Below are positions 1 through 13,500 of a stretch of DNA of 64,000 nucleotides, piece after piece. The notes below the pieces were generated by a model. It had not been told where the DNA came from, ran no database searches, and saw only the letters and a list, made by a program, of their open reading frames with translations. The translations under genes were made by a program, and so were the position numbers. Every line of letters starts with the position of its first letter. Position 1 is the stretch's first letter. Source of the stretch: Druceiella hillmani (lineage: Eukaryota; Arthropoda; Insecta; Lepidoptera; Hepialidae); NCBI GenBank assembly GCA_039881145.1, contig JAYKKI010000061.1, positions 11,568,001 to 11,632,000 of the forward strand. The letters run 5' to 3'.

Positions 1-129
1 TTGAACTGTTTATAAATATAGATATTATTTTTCACTGTATAAATATATATACACTGTGTTGTCTAGTATGCATTCACAGATGTAAAAATATTGTAAATTT
101 TAGAAAAACTAAAATTTAGAATCATTGCT

Positions 130-330
130 ATAATTTTTAGCAAACTTTAGATAAATTTCTGTTTCTTCCTAATTTTGATTTAGCAATTTTTGAGATAGAG
201 AGTGTGGGAATAACATAATTTTTGTGGATATTTCAATAATATCTCTAAAACGATCTTATATGAATTTATGAATAAAATAATTTTGGAGTCCTTGTAATTT
301 ACACTTTCAATTGATATCCTATACGATATA
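130..330 (+). repeat. Dispersed ~200-bp repeat, copy A
   Basis: This copy shares an ordered series of blocks with copies at about 14935-15150 and 59650-59835. In order they are a 'cagtaaactt'-like start, a 'tcattattttgactt'-like block, 'ttttgtggatattttca', 'aatatctct', and a 'taacttgctcattcagttga'-like end. All three copies lie in the same orientation and are much diverged. No coding potential is seen. The family was recognised only by comparison inside the window. Confidence 0.55.
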
Positions 331-701
331 TACTATTATAAGTAATTGTAGATTAAATCATTTGACTCCTCTAAAATATTATTTATAGTCTTTTTTATGG
401 TACTGATAGATATTTATAGTCTTGAAAACTATGCAGATTAATAATGCTTCAGACATTTTTACTATCTTTTGAATTTAGCGAACATTTGTAACCTTTTTTA
501 GATGCCCTTATAAGTACAGGTGACTAATGAATATGTTAAAACTAATTTAATGGATATGGGATAAAATATTTAATGTAATAGGATAAACATTTTATCTTTG
601 TATCATACTAATGTATAATATAAATACAAAATACTTAATGGAATTTATAACATTATAATTCTCATACATAGATTCTTCAAATTAACTAGTATTCTTCTTA
701 A

Positions 702-1150
702 GCTCTACAGCCGATTTCTGGCCAAGGCTGTCTCAGTAAGTTTCCACCATTATGACCTATCCAATGCCACGGTTCTCCATCTATTAACACCAATATTCTT
801 TAGCCACTTTTCCACATTATCCAGTCATCTTGTGCGTGGTCTGCCTTTCCTTCTCTTACCCTCAGGTTTTTGGAAAGTTATTATTTTCACTGGGTTTTCA
901 TCCTCATACCTGTAGATATGGCCCAGTCATCTTAGTTGAGAGACTTTTATTACCTTAACAATATTTGGTTCTCTGAATTAGCAATTCATTATTATATCTT
1001 ATTCATGCAAACTCCATTCTTCCTCACTGCCACAAAACTTTTTCTCAAGTATTTCCTATCAAAAATCATTAATTTATCTACATTTGATTTATTCATTGTC
1101 CAAGGTTCACTTGCATGTAGGACTATTGGTCTTACTAATGTTTTGAATAA
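702..1150 (-). mobile_element. Decayed LINE fragment, C-terminal end of reverse transcriptase
   Basis: Read on the minus strand, positions about 1150-990 give a piece like 'RPIVLHASEPWTM' followed by 'FDRKYLRKSF'. This matches the usual 'RPVxxYGxExW...FERKxLRKIFG' tail of RTE/CR1-type LINE proteins. Further on, about 870-702 reads 'KPEGKRRKGRPRTR' and 'NRWRTVALDR', the usual basic tail just before the stop. Stops and frameshifts break the frame, so this is a dead remnant in a TFB2M intron. Confidence 0.7.
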
Positions 1151-1423
1151 CAGTATGTTTGTTGCACTGCTTAAATATTTTCATCTGAACTGATTTCGCA
1201 ATCCATAGTAAATAAAATTCAGGTAATTTTTTTTTGCAAATTTGTATTATGTCTTCACACAGTAAAACTATATAATTACAGAATAGGTAATAAAATTTGT
1301 ATTTTAACAGGTTATGAAATATGTGTTGAAATTAACATGTACGATACAAGACAAAAATAGACAGTTATCATATCTACAATTAATTCAATGTTTTATATAA
1401 TGTGAAATATCTACATCTTTTAG

Positions 1424-1553
1424 AGACTTCAAGAGGAATATATGCAGAAAATAGATTATAAAATAGCTGACTTGAATGATATAGGACTAACAGCATATAA
1501 AGACAAGATGGACGATGGAAATCGCTTGAAAGAAACATTTGGAAACTTGACAA
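1424..1553 (+). CDS. TFB2M: TFB2M coding exon (first visible)
   Basis: The exon follows a 'catcttttag' acceptor and ends at a GTAATT donor in phase 1. It encodes about 43 residues starting 'RLQEEYMQKIDYK', with 'YKDKMDDGNRLKETF'. This part links the SAM domain to the C-terminal half and is poorly conserved. Confidence 0.75.
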
Positions 1554-4500
1554 GTAATTGAGCTAATTTTCTCTTTTATTATTATTATTTATATACAGAT
1601 ATTACACTTTAAAGTGTAAGGTACGTTTATAATTATACCAAATTAAAAACACACAATTTTAAAAAAATATAAATAAATAGACAAAATAACAACTATAATA
1701 ATGATGGATTATCCCTCAATGACAAAGTATTTTACAACCTCTTTAAAAATCATACTTTTATGGCACTAGGCATAAAAGAAGGTCAGCATAACTGCCATAA
1801 CCTTGTCTCCTCTATTCTCCAAAATTAAATTTTAAAAGCTTGCTTTTTAACTACAAGTGGATCTTCGTAAAACTAATTTGTTTAAATATTTCTGCACTGC
1901 GAATGTATTTAATTTTCCAGTTCAATTCTGCATAAATTGAAAAAATTAATGTCAACAGGGTGCAGTGAGGTATTTTAAACCTGAGAAGCGTACTTAGAAA
2001 TAGCAAAAAAATTAATGCTCCTCATGAAACATAACTATTCAATCATTTGTCTTTAAAAGATTGTGAGAATCATATAATAATTTTATTTCTATCAAACTGT
2101 ACTTGGTCAAAACATCCTTGGTTAACAAATACATAGATCATTTTCTAACTTTGGAAATTCTGCCAGTAAAGGTATGGATATAAGATAAAACAAAAAGTGC
2201 AACCAGAAGACCATGTGCTAAACAATAGAAAACTAAACTAATGTAGGTACTCTGCCTTTGATTGACTCATTGATATTATTTAATTAATATTTATATTTCC
2301 ACCGCAGGTAAGAATTTAAAAATAGTCGGCACTACGCCTGGTTTAAAATTGATGAAATACTTAATAGAGTCAATCATAACTTCAAACAAAGAGGACATTC
2401 TCATAAAACCAGACATGTACGTTATTATGTTCCCTAATGATTATGTGGTATGTATTCATTACTTAATATGTTTAGCGTGTTAAACATCACTCAGAAAGTA
2501 TTTATATAGAAATAAAAATAAAATAATAAAATAGATAGCAACATTTTAATAATTTTCTTCAAAATACTCTACACAGACATCAATATATAACATAAAACTA
2601 TTCTTCAGTCACCTATTAAATAATTTCTTTAAATCTAATCCAAATTTACATTAGTAATTGTCATAGAACGTTCAATTATTGTCTTAAGGGCAAATTTACA
2701 AAATCCCGCCGCTTAATGGGACAGCATGGCTTAACAGGACGGATAATTAATAGTCTAAAATTACTAATACACTCATAGCGACACCGCTTGTGGTGTGCAA
2801 CAAATTTATAGCCAATTTGCATTATCTTGATCGCTTACATTGTAATTACCATGAAAATATATGTTCAAAATTTGTTTGGTCACCAGTTTTATTTACTTTG
2901 TATTATTAAAACTATGTTGATATAACAATAACAAATATTAGTATTAATTAGGATTTCATTCATTGATCAGGACACCTAACTAGAATGGGTGTGTACAATG
3001 ATTTTATTTTTTACATGCGGCTTTATCGAGGTAGCAATAACTCGTGATATTCTTTTGCCTATTGACATAGTTTTTGTTAGTCTAATTCATTTTTGCCTGT
3101 AAATTAAAAACACGATGTAAAAATATAACCATTAAATGCCATATTTTTACATGAATAAGAATTTAATACAAAAAAGTCACTTCTCTAAAACTTTCCAAAA
3201 CTATGGATGCACTTACTTCTTCCGTCCAGTTCCAAAATGTGTGTAAACAACCTAGGATCTATTTAATATAAATAAATGAAGTACCAATGATAAATATGAC
3301 AATTAAGGGTCCAATAATTTTAGACCCATCCTATTGTAAGCTAACATGTCTTTGAACATACAACTGTATTCTTTTAATGATTTGTAACGAACTATCCCAA
3401 TAAATCCAAAAAATTGTAGGAGCGACAAATACATTTGTTGCTTTCATTCGGGGATACTGCCTTAAAGACACCTCTCTACTACCTTTAAAATAATATAAAA
3501 TATCATTGTACTTTAATAATTAGCCTTAAATAATAAAACCTACAATAAATTATTTATACATCCTTGAATATCTCCGATGAACAATATGAACAAGTAAGTC
3601 CCATATGAACAAGTATCATACGTGCACTTGAAAGAGTCATACATCTTTGAACTATTTTCTAACTAGCTTTACCCACTTTAGAAAGTATTAATAAATTAAT
3701 TATAAGATTGTTATACGTAATGCCACCTATTATAAAAATTATAAAAGTAAACTTTTATTAAATAAGTATAATTAATATTGAAACGTTAAATTGCCGTATC
3801 TTCTTTTTAATCGGTAAATTGCGAAAAACATAGTCTATATGTTACCTAAGAGCCAACAGAATCCGCCAGTAAAAACTTCTTAGAACTTCTTTTAGGTCTT
3901 CTTGTGTGTTGAGTGAATAAAGTCTTTTAGCTGTTCTTGCCTGGTAAGTGAATAAATATATAAGGTATACATACATATTTCAAAAACAATATTTTTGTGT
4001 TCTATTACTTTTATTACATTACCCTAAATATTTTTTTTATGGTATCTTCAATGTACAGACTATTCTGCAGTTTTATTACCCTAATTAATGTAATGCAGAA
4101 GCATGTTTTTTTGCCCTTTTTCACATTGCAACAGAGCAAGGGATGGATGTGATTTTTTGCGCAAAGATAACTGGAGGTTGGGAAAAGACATAGGATTGTT
4201 TTTATCGTGAAAAAATTATTATTTGAAACTGATAAAGTACACAAAGTTAATAAAGAAACAATGGAGAAGTGGATCGGTGTGATTTTTTAATATAAAGGAG
4301 CAACAGAATCACTCAGTTTAGTTCTTAACTTAAATTCCTACCTATAATATTAAAAATGCGAAAATGAATAATGTATCAAAATTTTTTTGCCCAGAGATAG
4401 TTGACTTGCCATATACGACATAGGTTACTTTTTATGCAGGGAAATCTCATTCTAACTAATGTTATAATCCTAACTAAATAATCTGTTGCAACGGACCTAC

Positions 4501-7500
4501 GGATTGATGTGATTTTTTGATCAGAAATGGTTGGTGGGCTGGGAAATAACATGAGCTACTTTCCAACCTGAAAAATCTCATTGTAACTAATATAATAATC
4601 CCAATTAATGTTAAAAAATTGAAAGTGTATTTGTTTGCGCTTCTTTCATGTTGCAATGGAGCAGTGGATCGAAGTGACTTTTTACACAGAGAGGTTGGTG
4701 GGCCGGAAAGTGACACAGGCTACTTTCCAACCTGGTAAATCTCATCCTAACTAATATTGTAAATGCGAAAGCACGGTTGTCCATCCTTCTTTCACATCCC
4801 AATAGAGATTAATGTGATTTTTTACAGAAATAGTTAGCGGCCAGGAAGTGAAAGAAGAAAAAATTTGTTAATTTGCCCTTTTTACTCTAGAAGTACTAGG
4901 CGGGCCGTGTAATAATATATGCTACTTTTTATCCCGGGAAATCTCACGCTTACTAATATCATAATCCTAACTATTATTATAAATGGAAAAGTATGCTTGT
5001 TTGTCTTTCTTTCACATGGCAACAAATACAAAACTTAAAATAATAAAATAAAATATCCCTATTAGATTAATTTTTTTTTACTTTAGCTTAAGAACGATTC
5101 ATCCTGCTATAATCACATCAGCAGTGTAGATAAGATTGCGAATTTTTTTCCAAATGTGAGGTGAAGAGTATCTGGAATGACTGTTCATGAAACGCATCTC
5201 AGCACGGAATGACTAGTGAACGCAAAATGCTCCTAAATGTATGAGAAATGAATCTAAATTTTTAGTTAATAAATATTTTTCTTTTTCTCTTTTGCTATTG
5301 TGTCCACTGGTGGTTGACCAGTGGAATTGGATAACTGTAGGTGTAAACATTGTTAATTGAAGAAGATAGCCGATTAATGACATACTGGCTAGCGACTGAG
5401 CTTGGGTGCTCCCATGGAACTGTAGAAAATTATTTAAGACATTTAGAAAAAAACTTGACACACACTGTATGTGAATACCACGTGAACTTAGCCTAGACCA
5501 GCTTTACTACCGCGCAGAAATCTATTCTCAATTTTGACTTTTCGGGAACCTTTCACTGGTTAGATCATCTTATTACCGAAGAAGAAAAATGGGTTCTCTA
5601 TATTAATCATAACCAGAAATGCCAATGATTAGGATCGCATGAAACTGACACCAAAAAAGGGCTTGAACCAAAAGAAAGTTATGCTGAGCTACTGGTGGGA
5701 TGTTCAAGGTGTAATATACTGGGAATTTCTTTGAAGTAATATCACTATGACCGCCGCAGTCTACTGTCAGCAACTTGATCATCTGAAGCAGGAACTCCAG
5801 TATAAACATCCTCAACATGACAAAATATTTTTTCTCCATCATAATGCTCATCCTCATATAGCCAAACAGACCCACCTTAAAGTTTTGGATTTTGGTTGGA
5901 TACAGATCGCCATCTGCCATATTCCCCACTCCTTGCACCCACTAATTATTGTTTGTTTAGATTGCTCAGCAACACAAAAAACTTTGATGACGAAGACCAC
6001 CTATGACATGGTGGTTGATTCATGGGTAGATTCATGGGCTATAGCCAATTTTTTCATTCCCAACCACTTGAATTTTACACAGATGCTATCCACTCCTTGC
6101 CAGTGCGCTGAAGACATGTAATATACTTCATCAAGCACATGTAAACATGTGATTATTATATCAAAGATTAATTATCTTTGAATTAGAAATATAATAAAAA
6201 ATTATAACATTAATGACCGCTCATTACTTATTAGCCAACCCAATATTTTCAATATTTTATGCTTAATCTCAATTTATTGCTCAAAATTTTGACGTCCTAA
6301 AGCGGGCTTCAGGCAAAGATAGAACTTTAAAAATTTTGCAAAACTGTCAAAATGGATAAAACTGTTAAAATGTTGTATACCTTCTGATCAAAAAGTATCT
6401 GGAATTCCCCTCTCAAACAAACTGCGCTTAAGATATTAACAAAATCTTATTTTTTCTAGGTTGGTAAATCTGATGCTCAAATATCTTTTGAGCGCCATCT
6501 GTCGGAAGATTGTGCGTGATAGCTTTGTAAATAAGTCAGCGTTTGTTGTGTTCTGCGAATTTCGCAATGTCGAATTTAGTTGAGCAATTAGTAATTGAGC
6601 AAATGGTAACTTGAGTCGTGGGAATAGAGAAAAGTCACAGGAAGCCATGTCAGGTGAACGGTATGAACATTGTTTTTGGTCAAATATTTGTGTACAAAAT
6701 GAGATTTGTGTGTCGGTGCGTTGTTCTGGAGAAGAAATTACGAGTTGTTTCTCCACAATTCTGGCCTCTTGCGAGCAATATTTTCCCTCAAACGCTTTAA
6801 TACGCTCACATAATACTCGTTATTTACTATCTGGCCTGGTGGAAGAAATTTGGAGTGGACCACACCATGACAATCAAAGTAAACAAAGCTTTGATTTTGG
6901 ATTGACTCTGTCATGGTTTTTTAGGTTTTGACTCATCTGAAAAACACTATTCGGATGATTGTTGGTTAGTCGATGTCATATTCATAGACTCATGTCTCGT
7001 CACTGGTAATGATGTTGTTGATAACATTTTGGCCTAAAGAAAGCATTTCTTTAGTGATATGAATTCGATACTGTTTTTGCAATAAATTCAGCACTCTCGG
7101 GACAAGGCCCGCTTCAACTCGTCTCATGCCCAAAACATCGTTCATAGCGCTCTACACCAATTCAAACGAGACATTAAGATGGGCTGCTATCTCTCTGATG
7201 CTCACACAATGATCTGAGGATAATATCCTTAACTTTTTCAATGTTTTCATGGTGGATAAACGACTGGAACGAAGCAAATCATCAAAAACAGTACGGCTCG
7301 CTTTAAACTCTTTGTACCACTCGTACGCTTGTGTTTTCGACATTATCAAGTCTCCGTAGGTTACCATTAATATTTTCAACAATTCCGCACATGATATTTT
7401 GTTGGTAACACAAAATTTCAGGCAAACTCTTTGCTCAATTAAATTCGACATGGCAAAATTCACAGAACACAAGAAACACTGACTTGTTTACAAAGCTATC

Positions 7501-10500
7501 ATGCACAAACTTCCTACAGATGACCCTCAAATATATGCCAACATAGAAAATAAAATTTTGACAATATCTTAAGTGCAATTTGTTTGAATCGGAATTCCGA
7601 GTACTTTTTGGTCAGAAGGTAATAATCTCCATTTTTAAAACATGACCGAATTAAGTTGATACATATTCATACGTACTTTGACATGATGAATTATATTTTA
7701 AAGCACACAGATGAAAATTTTCCTAACAAACATGTAGTTACTTAAGCACACTGTTTTATATATTTTCCATTATAATAAAAGTATTTCACAATTTCATCAA
7801 CCGTTTGATGAAATGAATTGCATACTTTATTATACACTAAAACTTATATAAGCTGCAGGCATATCTCTAATGCTTTAGATATAATGATGCTTCTCTTTGA
7901 GAATATAAAAGGAAATACATAAAATAGATTTTAATATTTTTCAGTACTTAACGGAACGGGTCAGTGGAAAGCATAGACCAGTCTCAGCCATGTTCCATCT
8001 ACTATTTGACTATAAGTCAATGTTAAAGGTGCCAAGAAAAGACTTCATTCCCTGGGACAATATAACTACAAAGAAAGAGGTAACAAACATTGATAAAAAT
8101 TAAGTTTCAAATGACCATTATTTTTTCCTGTAAACTCTAGTTAATATTAATTGATGAGACTATAAAGGAGAATGTTCGTCACAACTATGGAACCAAGTAT
8201 TTATTAAACGCAGTTGCCCCTTAATAAAGCCTTACTTAATTTTGTTTTATTTAATCAACATATTGGACTAAAAAACGAGCGACCTAGAGTAAAGCTGGAA
8301 AAAAATTTATTAAAATGCCTTAATTACAACTAATAAAATTATGAAACAGTAACAATATAATACCTCACATTATGTCACAAACATGATTTGATAATTTCGC
8401 ATAAAAAATAACCAACTTATCTGAGTTAGAACAGTAAAAAATAACCTCTAGAATCTGAACTGTCAAAACAATGTAATCATAGACACCATTATATTCATAA
8501 CATGTGACATCATAAAATTGTTTTTTATGCTCTAACTGTAACTTATTATACCAAGATGCAATATATATAGCCTAATTTAAGGAGCTTACTATTAATTCAT
8601 TTTATTTATTTGTAAATTAATAACTCGTCTCTTTTATTCTGCTTTGGATCTTGTCATGATTAGGTTAAACACAAAATAATTAATGTTACAATCACATGTA
8701 ATCTACCAATTTAAATAAAAAACAATATGTACCATCTGTGGACCAATATAAATCTGATGCCCTTTAATTTTTTATGGAATAAGGGTTCAAAATTTGCAGT
8801 AACATAACTCAAGGGTGGAACAGGTTCCTGGGCTCCAAAACTTATAATTTCTTTCATTCCACTGAGCACTATGAAATAAGAAAGTCTACGACATTCAGAT
8901 TTTATAAGCATTTGAAAGCACACATACATACGTACATACATGCATACCCAGAAACTGTAATGTGATTTGTGCTTATCCACTAACATTTTCTTGGAAAAAC
9001 TTCCTTTTTCCGTTACTTTCATTAACCATTTAAATGCTAATGCAGTATTTTCATCATTTGATGAAAATACAAAGCTCCCCAGTCTATTTCTTGAAATCAA
9101 GCTATGTACTTAATGCTTGAGCATTACTTTGTTATGTCATCTAGTGTAAACCTTAGAATGTCTATGAACTTAATAGATCATGTCAACCTCACTGCCTAAT
9201 AACTATAAGATTATCAAATTATGGAACAACACACATAATTCTGGTCCATTTACTTAATTCAAGGTAAACCATTGTTACAATATTATTTATATAGCCGATG
9301 TCAGTAATACCAATATGAGAAATTAAAAGAAACATATGCAATATGTGCCATAATCATATTTTAATTTTACATTATATTTTTGGGTGTTTGTATTTAATGA
9401 CATTCTTGACTGTTTTCTTTAGACTCAAAACAAAATTCTAAAGAGAACTTTCAAAACTTACTATCTCCTATGTATTGTAAAAATGAAGCACCCAACACCC
9501 ATCTTGTAGTGAAAATCCTCAAGTTCATTTATCCATTTGGTGACTTTTCTATGATTAAATGCTGCCATTAGGTTTCATACATAATATAGATTACACTACA
9601 TAACAATACTACTTACAAAAATAAAAACATGATTTTCTCACGGAGACAAAGTTATAAATAACTGAAAAAGTTCATAAATAGAGAGAAAGAAACTTTGAAA
9701 TCTTTTGATATTATTATAAAATGAATTTTTCAAAAACAGGAAATTTCACGCAATATTTTTTTCTGTTTTCAAAGTCTCTCAACAAGTTTTATTTGCATAA
9801 TACGGGGTAAGTATTATGCAAATAAAACTTGTATATTGAATAAAAAATAATTTTCTTCATTTATTAGATGGCACTAGTAATAAATAACCGACACTCCTTT
9901 GGGTGGGCATTCTACTTTTCTCCTCTGCTGTTCAAACTCTTTTGTTTTCCAATATTCTTGTATAATATAGATTTTCTCTACCTTTTTAGCCCATCGATAA
10001 GGATTATTTATATCTTGTAAATATCAGAAGAAAAGACAGTTTACCATGCAAAAAAGAGCACTTGCGACTTCTGTGGTTCTTCTTCCAGAAAAACACTGTT
10101 AACACTCATTTAAGAATTATCCCAAGTCTGGAGTAAGTAAATATTTACTATAAGTAAACTTTTATATTTCAATTAATAATTATGGAATCTAATTTTATAT
10201 ACATTACTACTGACGCCTTATTCTTAGTTCAGTCAAAGAATGCAGTAGTTTAAATGCAACTTAAGAGTTACAAATACTGAGCTTAGAGATGATTTGACTA
10301 TATATAAGACACTAAAGATTTTGACCCAGTTTTGTCCATGATGGCTAGTTGTGGTCATCTATAGTTGAAAATTAAGAAACACTTGTGTGAAGATTTCATT
10401 AGAATTGTTTCAGAATTCCTTAATTTGCAAATATATTAATGGATATCTTACATACAGATAAAAATCTTATATATTTTCTAATTGTTTCAGTTATACCTTC

Positions 10501-13500
10501 CATTTCAAGTACATTTAGCACCTGCTAGATACCACCTAGATATGTCGCATATCACTAGAAAGAAAATAAAATAAGTCTATTAGAAATGTTCTTAAATGAA
10601 TTCTACAATTTCTAATTGTAAAGGTGATTAAATTACAAACTACTTTCATTTATAATACTGCTTCTTTAGTATTAAATATATATTCGAATATAATTCATTT
10701 CAAATAAATCAATCTAAAAACTTTCGGTGCCCCGTTACTATATTAATCAGTTTCTAAAATACACTCTAAATAAAAAATTAGTTGTACTCTTATTTACCTC
10801 GATTGAATTGCTGGACAAAATCGTTTGATGGGACTTCCACAATTAGCCCTGGCACTATTAAGGACACAACGGAGTCAATTTGGATATCGCCAAACGCGTC
10901 TCCTCTGCCTGTATCCATTAGCTGCTGCCTTCTCTTGCCAACTCTCTTCTCTGCTTGGCTTTTATATTAAGCCAAATTATATACATGTTTCTTCAGCAAA
11001 TTATTTAAAAAAAGAAATTACCTCCGTGCCAACACATTCATTCTGTATTCATCAAGCAAATTAATTCCAACTTAATCTTGGACGAGAGTACAGATCCTAT
11101 GAAATCCAACTACAGAGATTTAATTTGTCATCACTAGCTGCACGGAGAAAATGCGATGATTAATTATTTTTATATAAAATCATACATTCGCATTGTCCCT
11201 TTCTCCTCCCCCCTATCTCTCTACTCAACTTCAACACTCGAGTCAGATCTCATATGCCATTATAGAAATTATTCGTACTAAAAGTTTATAACTATAATAT
11301 CTCTCTCTTTATAACCCACAATTCAAATCTGCCTATTGCATAATAATATTGTTTCTCAATGTCTGACCTTAGACATTTTTGAACCGAAATTATTAACATT
11401 TAAAAAGGAAATACAATATAAATTAAAACCAGCTACAATAGAATTAACATTTTATTCAGTATGTCAATTATAACTTAAAACCAGCTACGATAGAATTAAC
11501 ATTTTATTCAGTATGTCAATTATAACTTAAAACCAGCTACAATAGAATTAACATTTTATTCAGTATGTCAAATATAACTTAAAACCAGCTACAATAGAAT
11601 TAACATTTTATTCAGTATGTCAATTATAACTTAAAACCAGCTACGATAGAATTAATATCTTGTTCAGTATATAGAAAATAATATAATTCTAAGTTAATAC
11701 TAACTTTATTAATTGATCAATACATTTTATAATATGTTTAATAACACAAGCAACCCTTGAAAGTATATACATAAATACTCTTAAAATTTGGTGCATACAT
11801 AATTGGACTTATAGTATAATTTTATACTCTTTTATGAGCCTTTAAACTTGTCTTTAAACGTGTTGTTTTGTGAGCCTTTCAATAAATAAATAAATTTTAT
11901 TTTCATTATAAACATGAACATTTGGCTGTACTCACACTTTCATTAATAATACCACTAGCATTATATTGTTGCATTATTTTCAATTATAACTTTGTGAGAG
12001 ACGAATATCTTCACTCTGTTTCCGTGTAATTTAGTTTATGTAGTTTAGTGTAATGTAGTTTCTTTTCCTTGTATTAATTTTACTACTTTAAATGCTATAC
12101 TTCCTGCCAAAACAAACAAAGCTTATAACTGTCAGTAAATAATTCGATATGTCAATTAAAGATGTGCCTGAAATTAGCTGATTACACTTTTTTTTAATGC
12201 TCTTTGCATTAAAAAAAAGTGTAATAAGTTTGTAAGCTCTGATCTTCTGATTTTACTATATATGAAAATAAATTCCTAAGAAGTAAACTCCAACAATATA
12301 CTCAAAAGGAAATATACCCAAAAGTAAATGCCGTTAGTAAAAAGAAGAAAAAGCATTTATCAAACATAAAATTGAAGACCTTCTATAATCAAAAAATGAT
12401 AACAAAAAATTTTATAAAAATTTTTTTGTAAGGAAAGAAATGGGGAAATATCCTAAGAATAAAAACAGATGGAAAGAATGTTCCCAGGTTACTTACTTTC
12501 GACAAAATGATATACCAGTCGGAAAATCACAATGAGAACAATATAAATATGAACACAACCTTTGAGGAGATGCAGCAGATTATCAAGATACTGCACAACA
12601 AAAAGGCATCAGGCAGCGATGGTATAAAAGCAGAATGCTTAAAGAACACAGGAAATAAATTTTATAAATGTCAATATGAATTGAACATAAAAATGTGGAG
12701 ATAAGAGCAATTGCCATTAGACTTTAAACTGGGACTAAATATACCAATCTTTAAAAAAAAATACTATCATGTAACAAATATAAAGGCATGACTTTGCTGA
12801 ATGTGGCTTGTAAAACTTTTACATGTCTAAGTTAAAAGAAAATAGAGACATTTGCAGAAAAAATGTTAGGTAAATACCAATGGAGTTTTGGAGTCAACAA
12901 ATGAACTATAGTACAGATTCATATAGTTAGAAATATCTTTGAAAATTTCTATAAATACAAAATGAATTTGATGAAAGCGTTAGACAAAAATCAGTTAATA
13001 TTTTAGCTGAGCTGAAAAAATCAATGTAAATAGTTAAACTTAGCGAAGTTACCTTCGTGGGACTTAAAGTTGCAGTGTCTGTATAGAATGACATTACATA
13101 CAGATGCCTTGTTATTATGGATAGTGACAACAGAAAAACTCACTATCACTATTACTGTTCAACCTTTCACTGGAATATAGCATAAGCCAATTGGATCTAA
13201 GGGGGCCATAGGCGGATTCAAGGGGTGGGGGGCACGGGTGCAAGTGCCCCCTAAGGACGTCCCAGAATAATCTATTTATTTTGTTTAGTTCTCGCAAGTT
13301 ACAAAACAATATGCGTAAAAATTCCATACAAATATTTTTTTAACGATGAAAAGTGCGTTTTCGTGGGAGAAATTATAGAATAAATAATACCGGAACGGTA
13401 CTCATAACTACTAGGTATGTAGTCTACAGTTTTGAGTTGCATGCGTGTCTGCGAGCAAGCGATCGGCACGTGTTTTTTCCCGTTCATTTACTTCAACTGA

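Larger units (their letters stand above)
1..1423. other. Intronic DNA upstream of the first visible TFB2M exon
   Basis: The window opens inside an intron of the TFB2M-like gene. No exon with splice signals and family resemblance was found before position 1424. The stretch holds one copy of a dispersed repeat (about 130-330) and a decayed LINE 3' end on the minus strand (about 702-1150). The rest is plain AT-rich DNA. Confidence 0.6.

Noticed and set aside
5603..5938. 111-codon minus-strand open frame
   Set aside because: It is the shadow of the plus-strand mariner transposase remnant in the same place.
6611..6931. Two overlapping plus-strand frames of 106 and 60 codons
   Set aside because: They are antisense to the minus-strand mariner transposase and have no family resemblance of their own.
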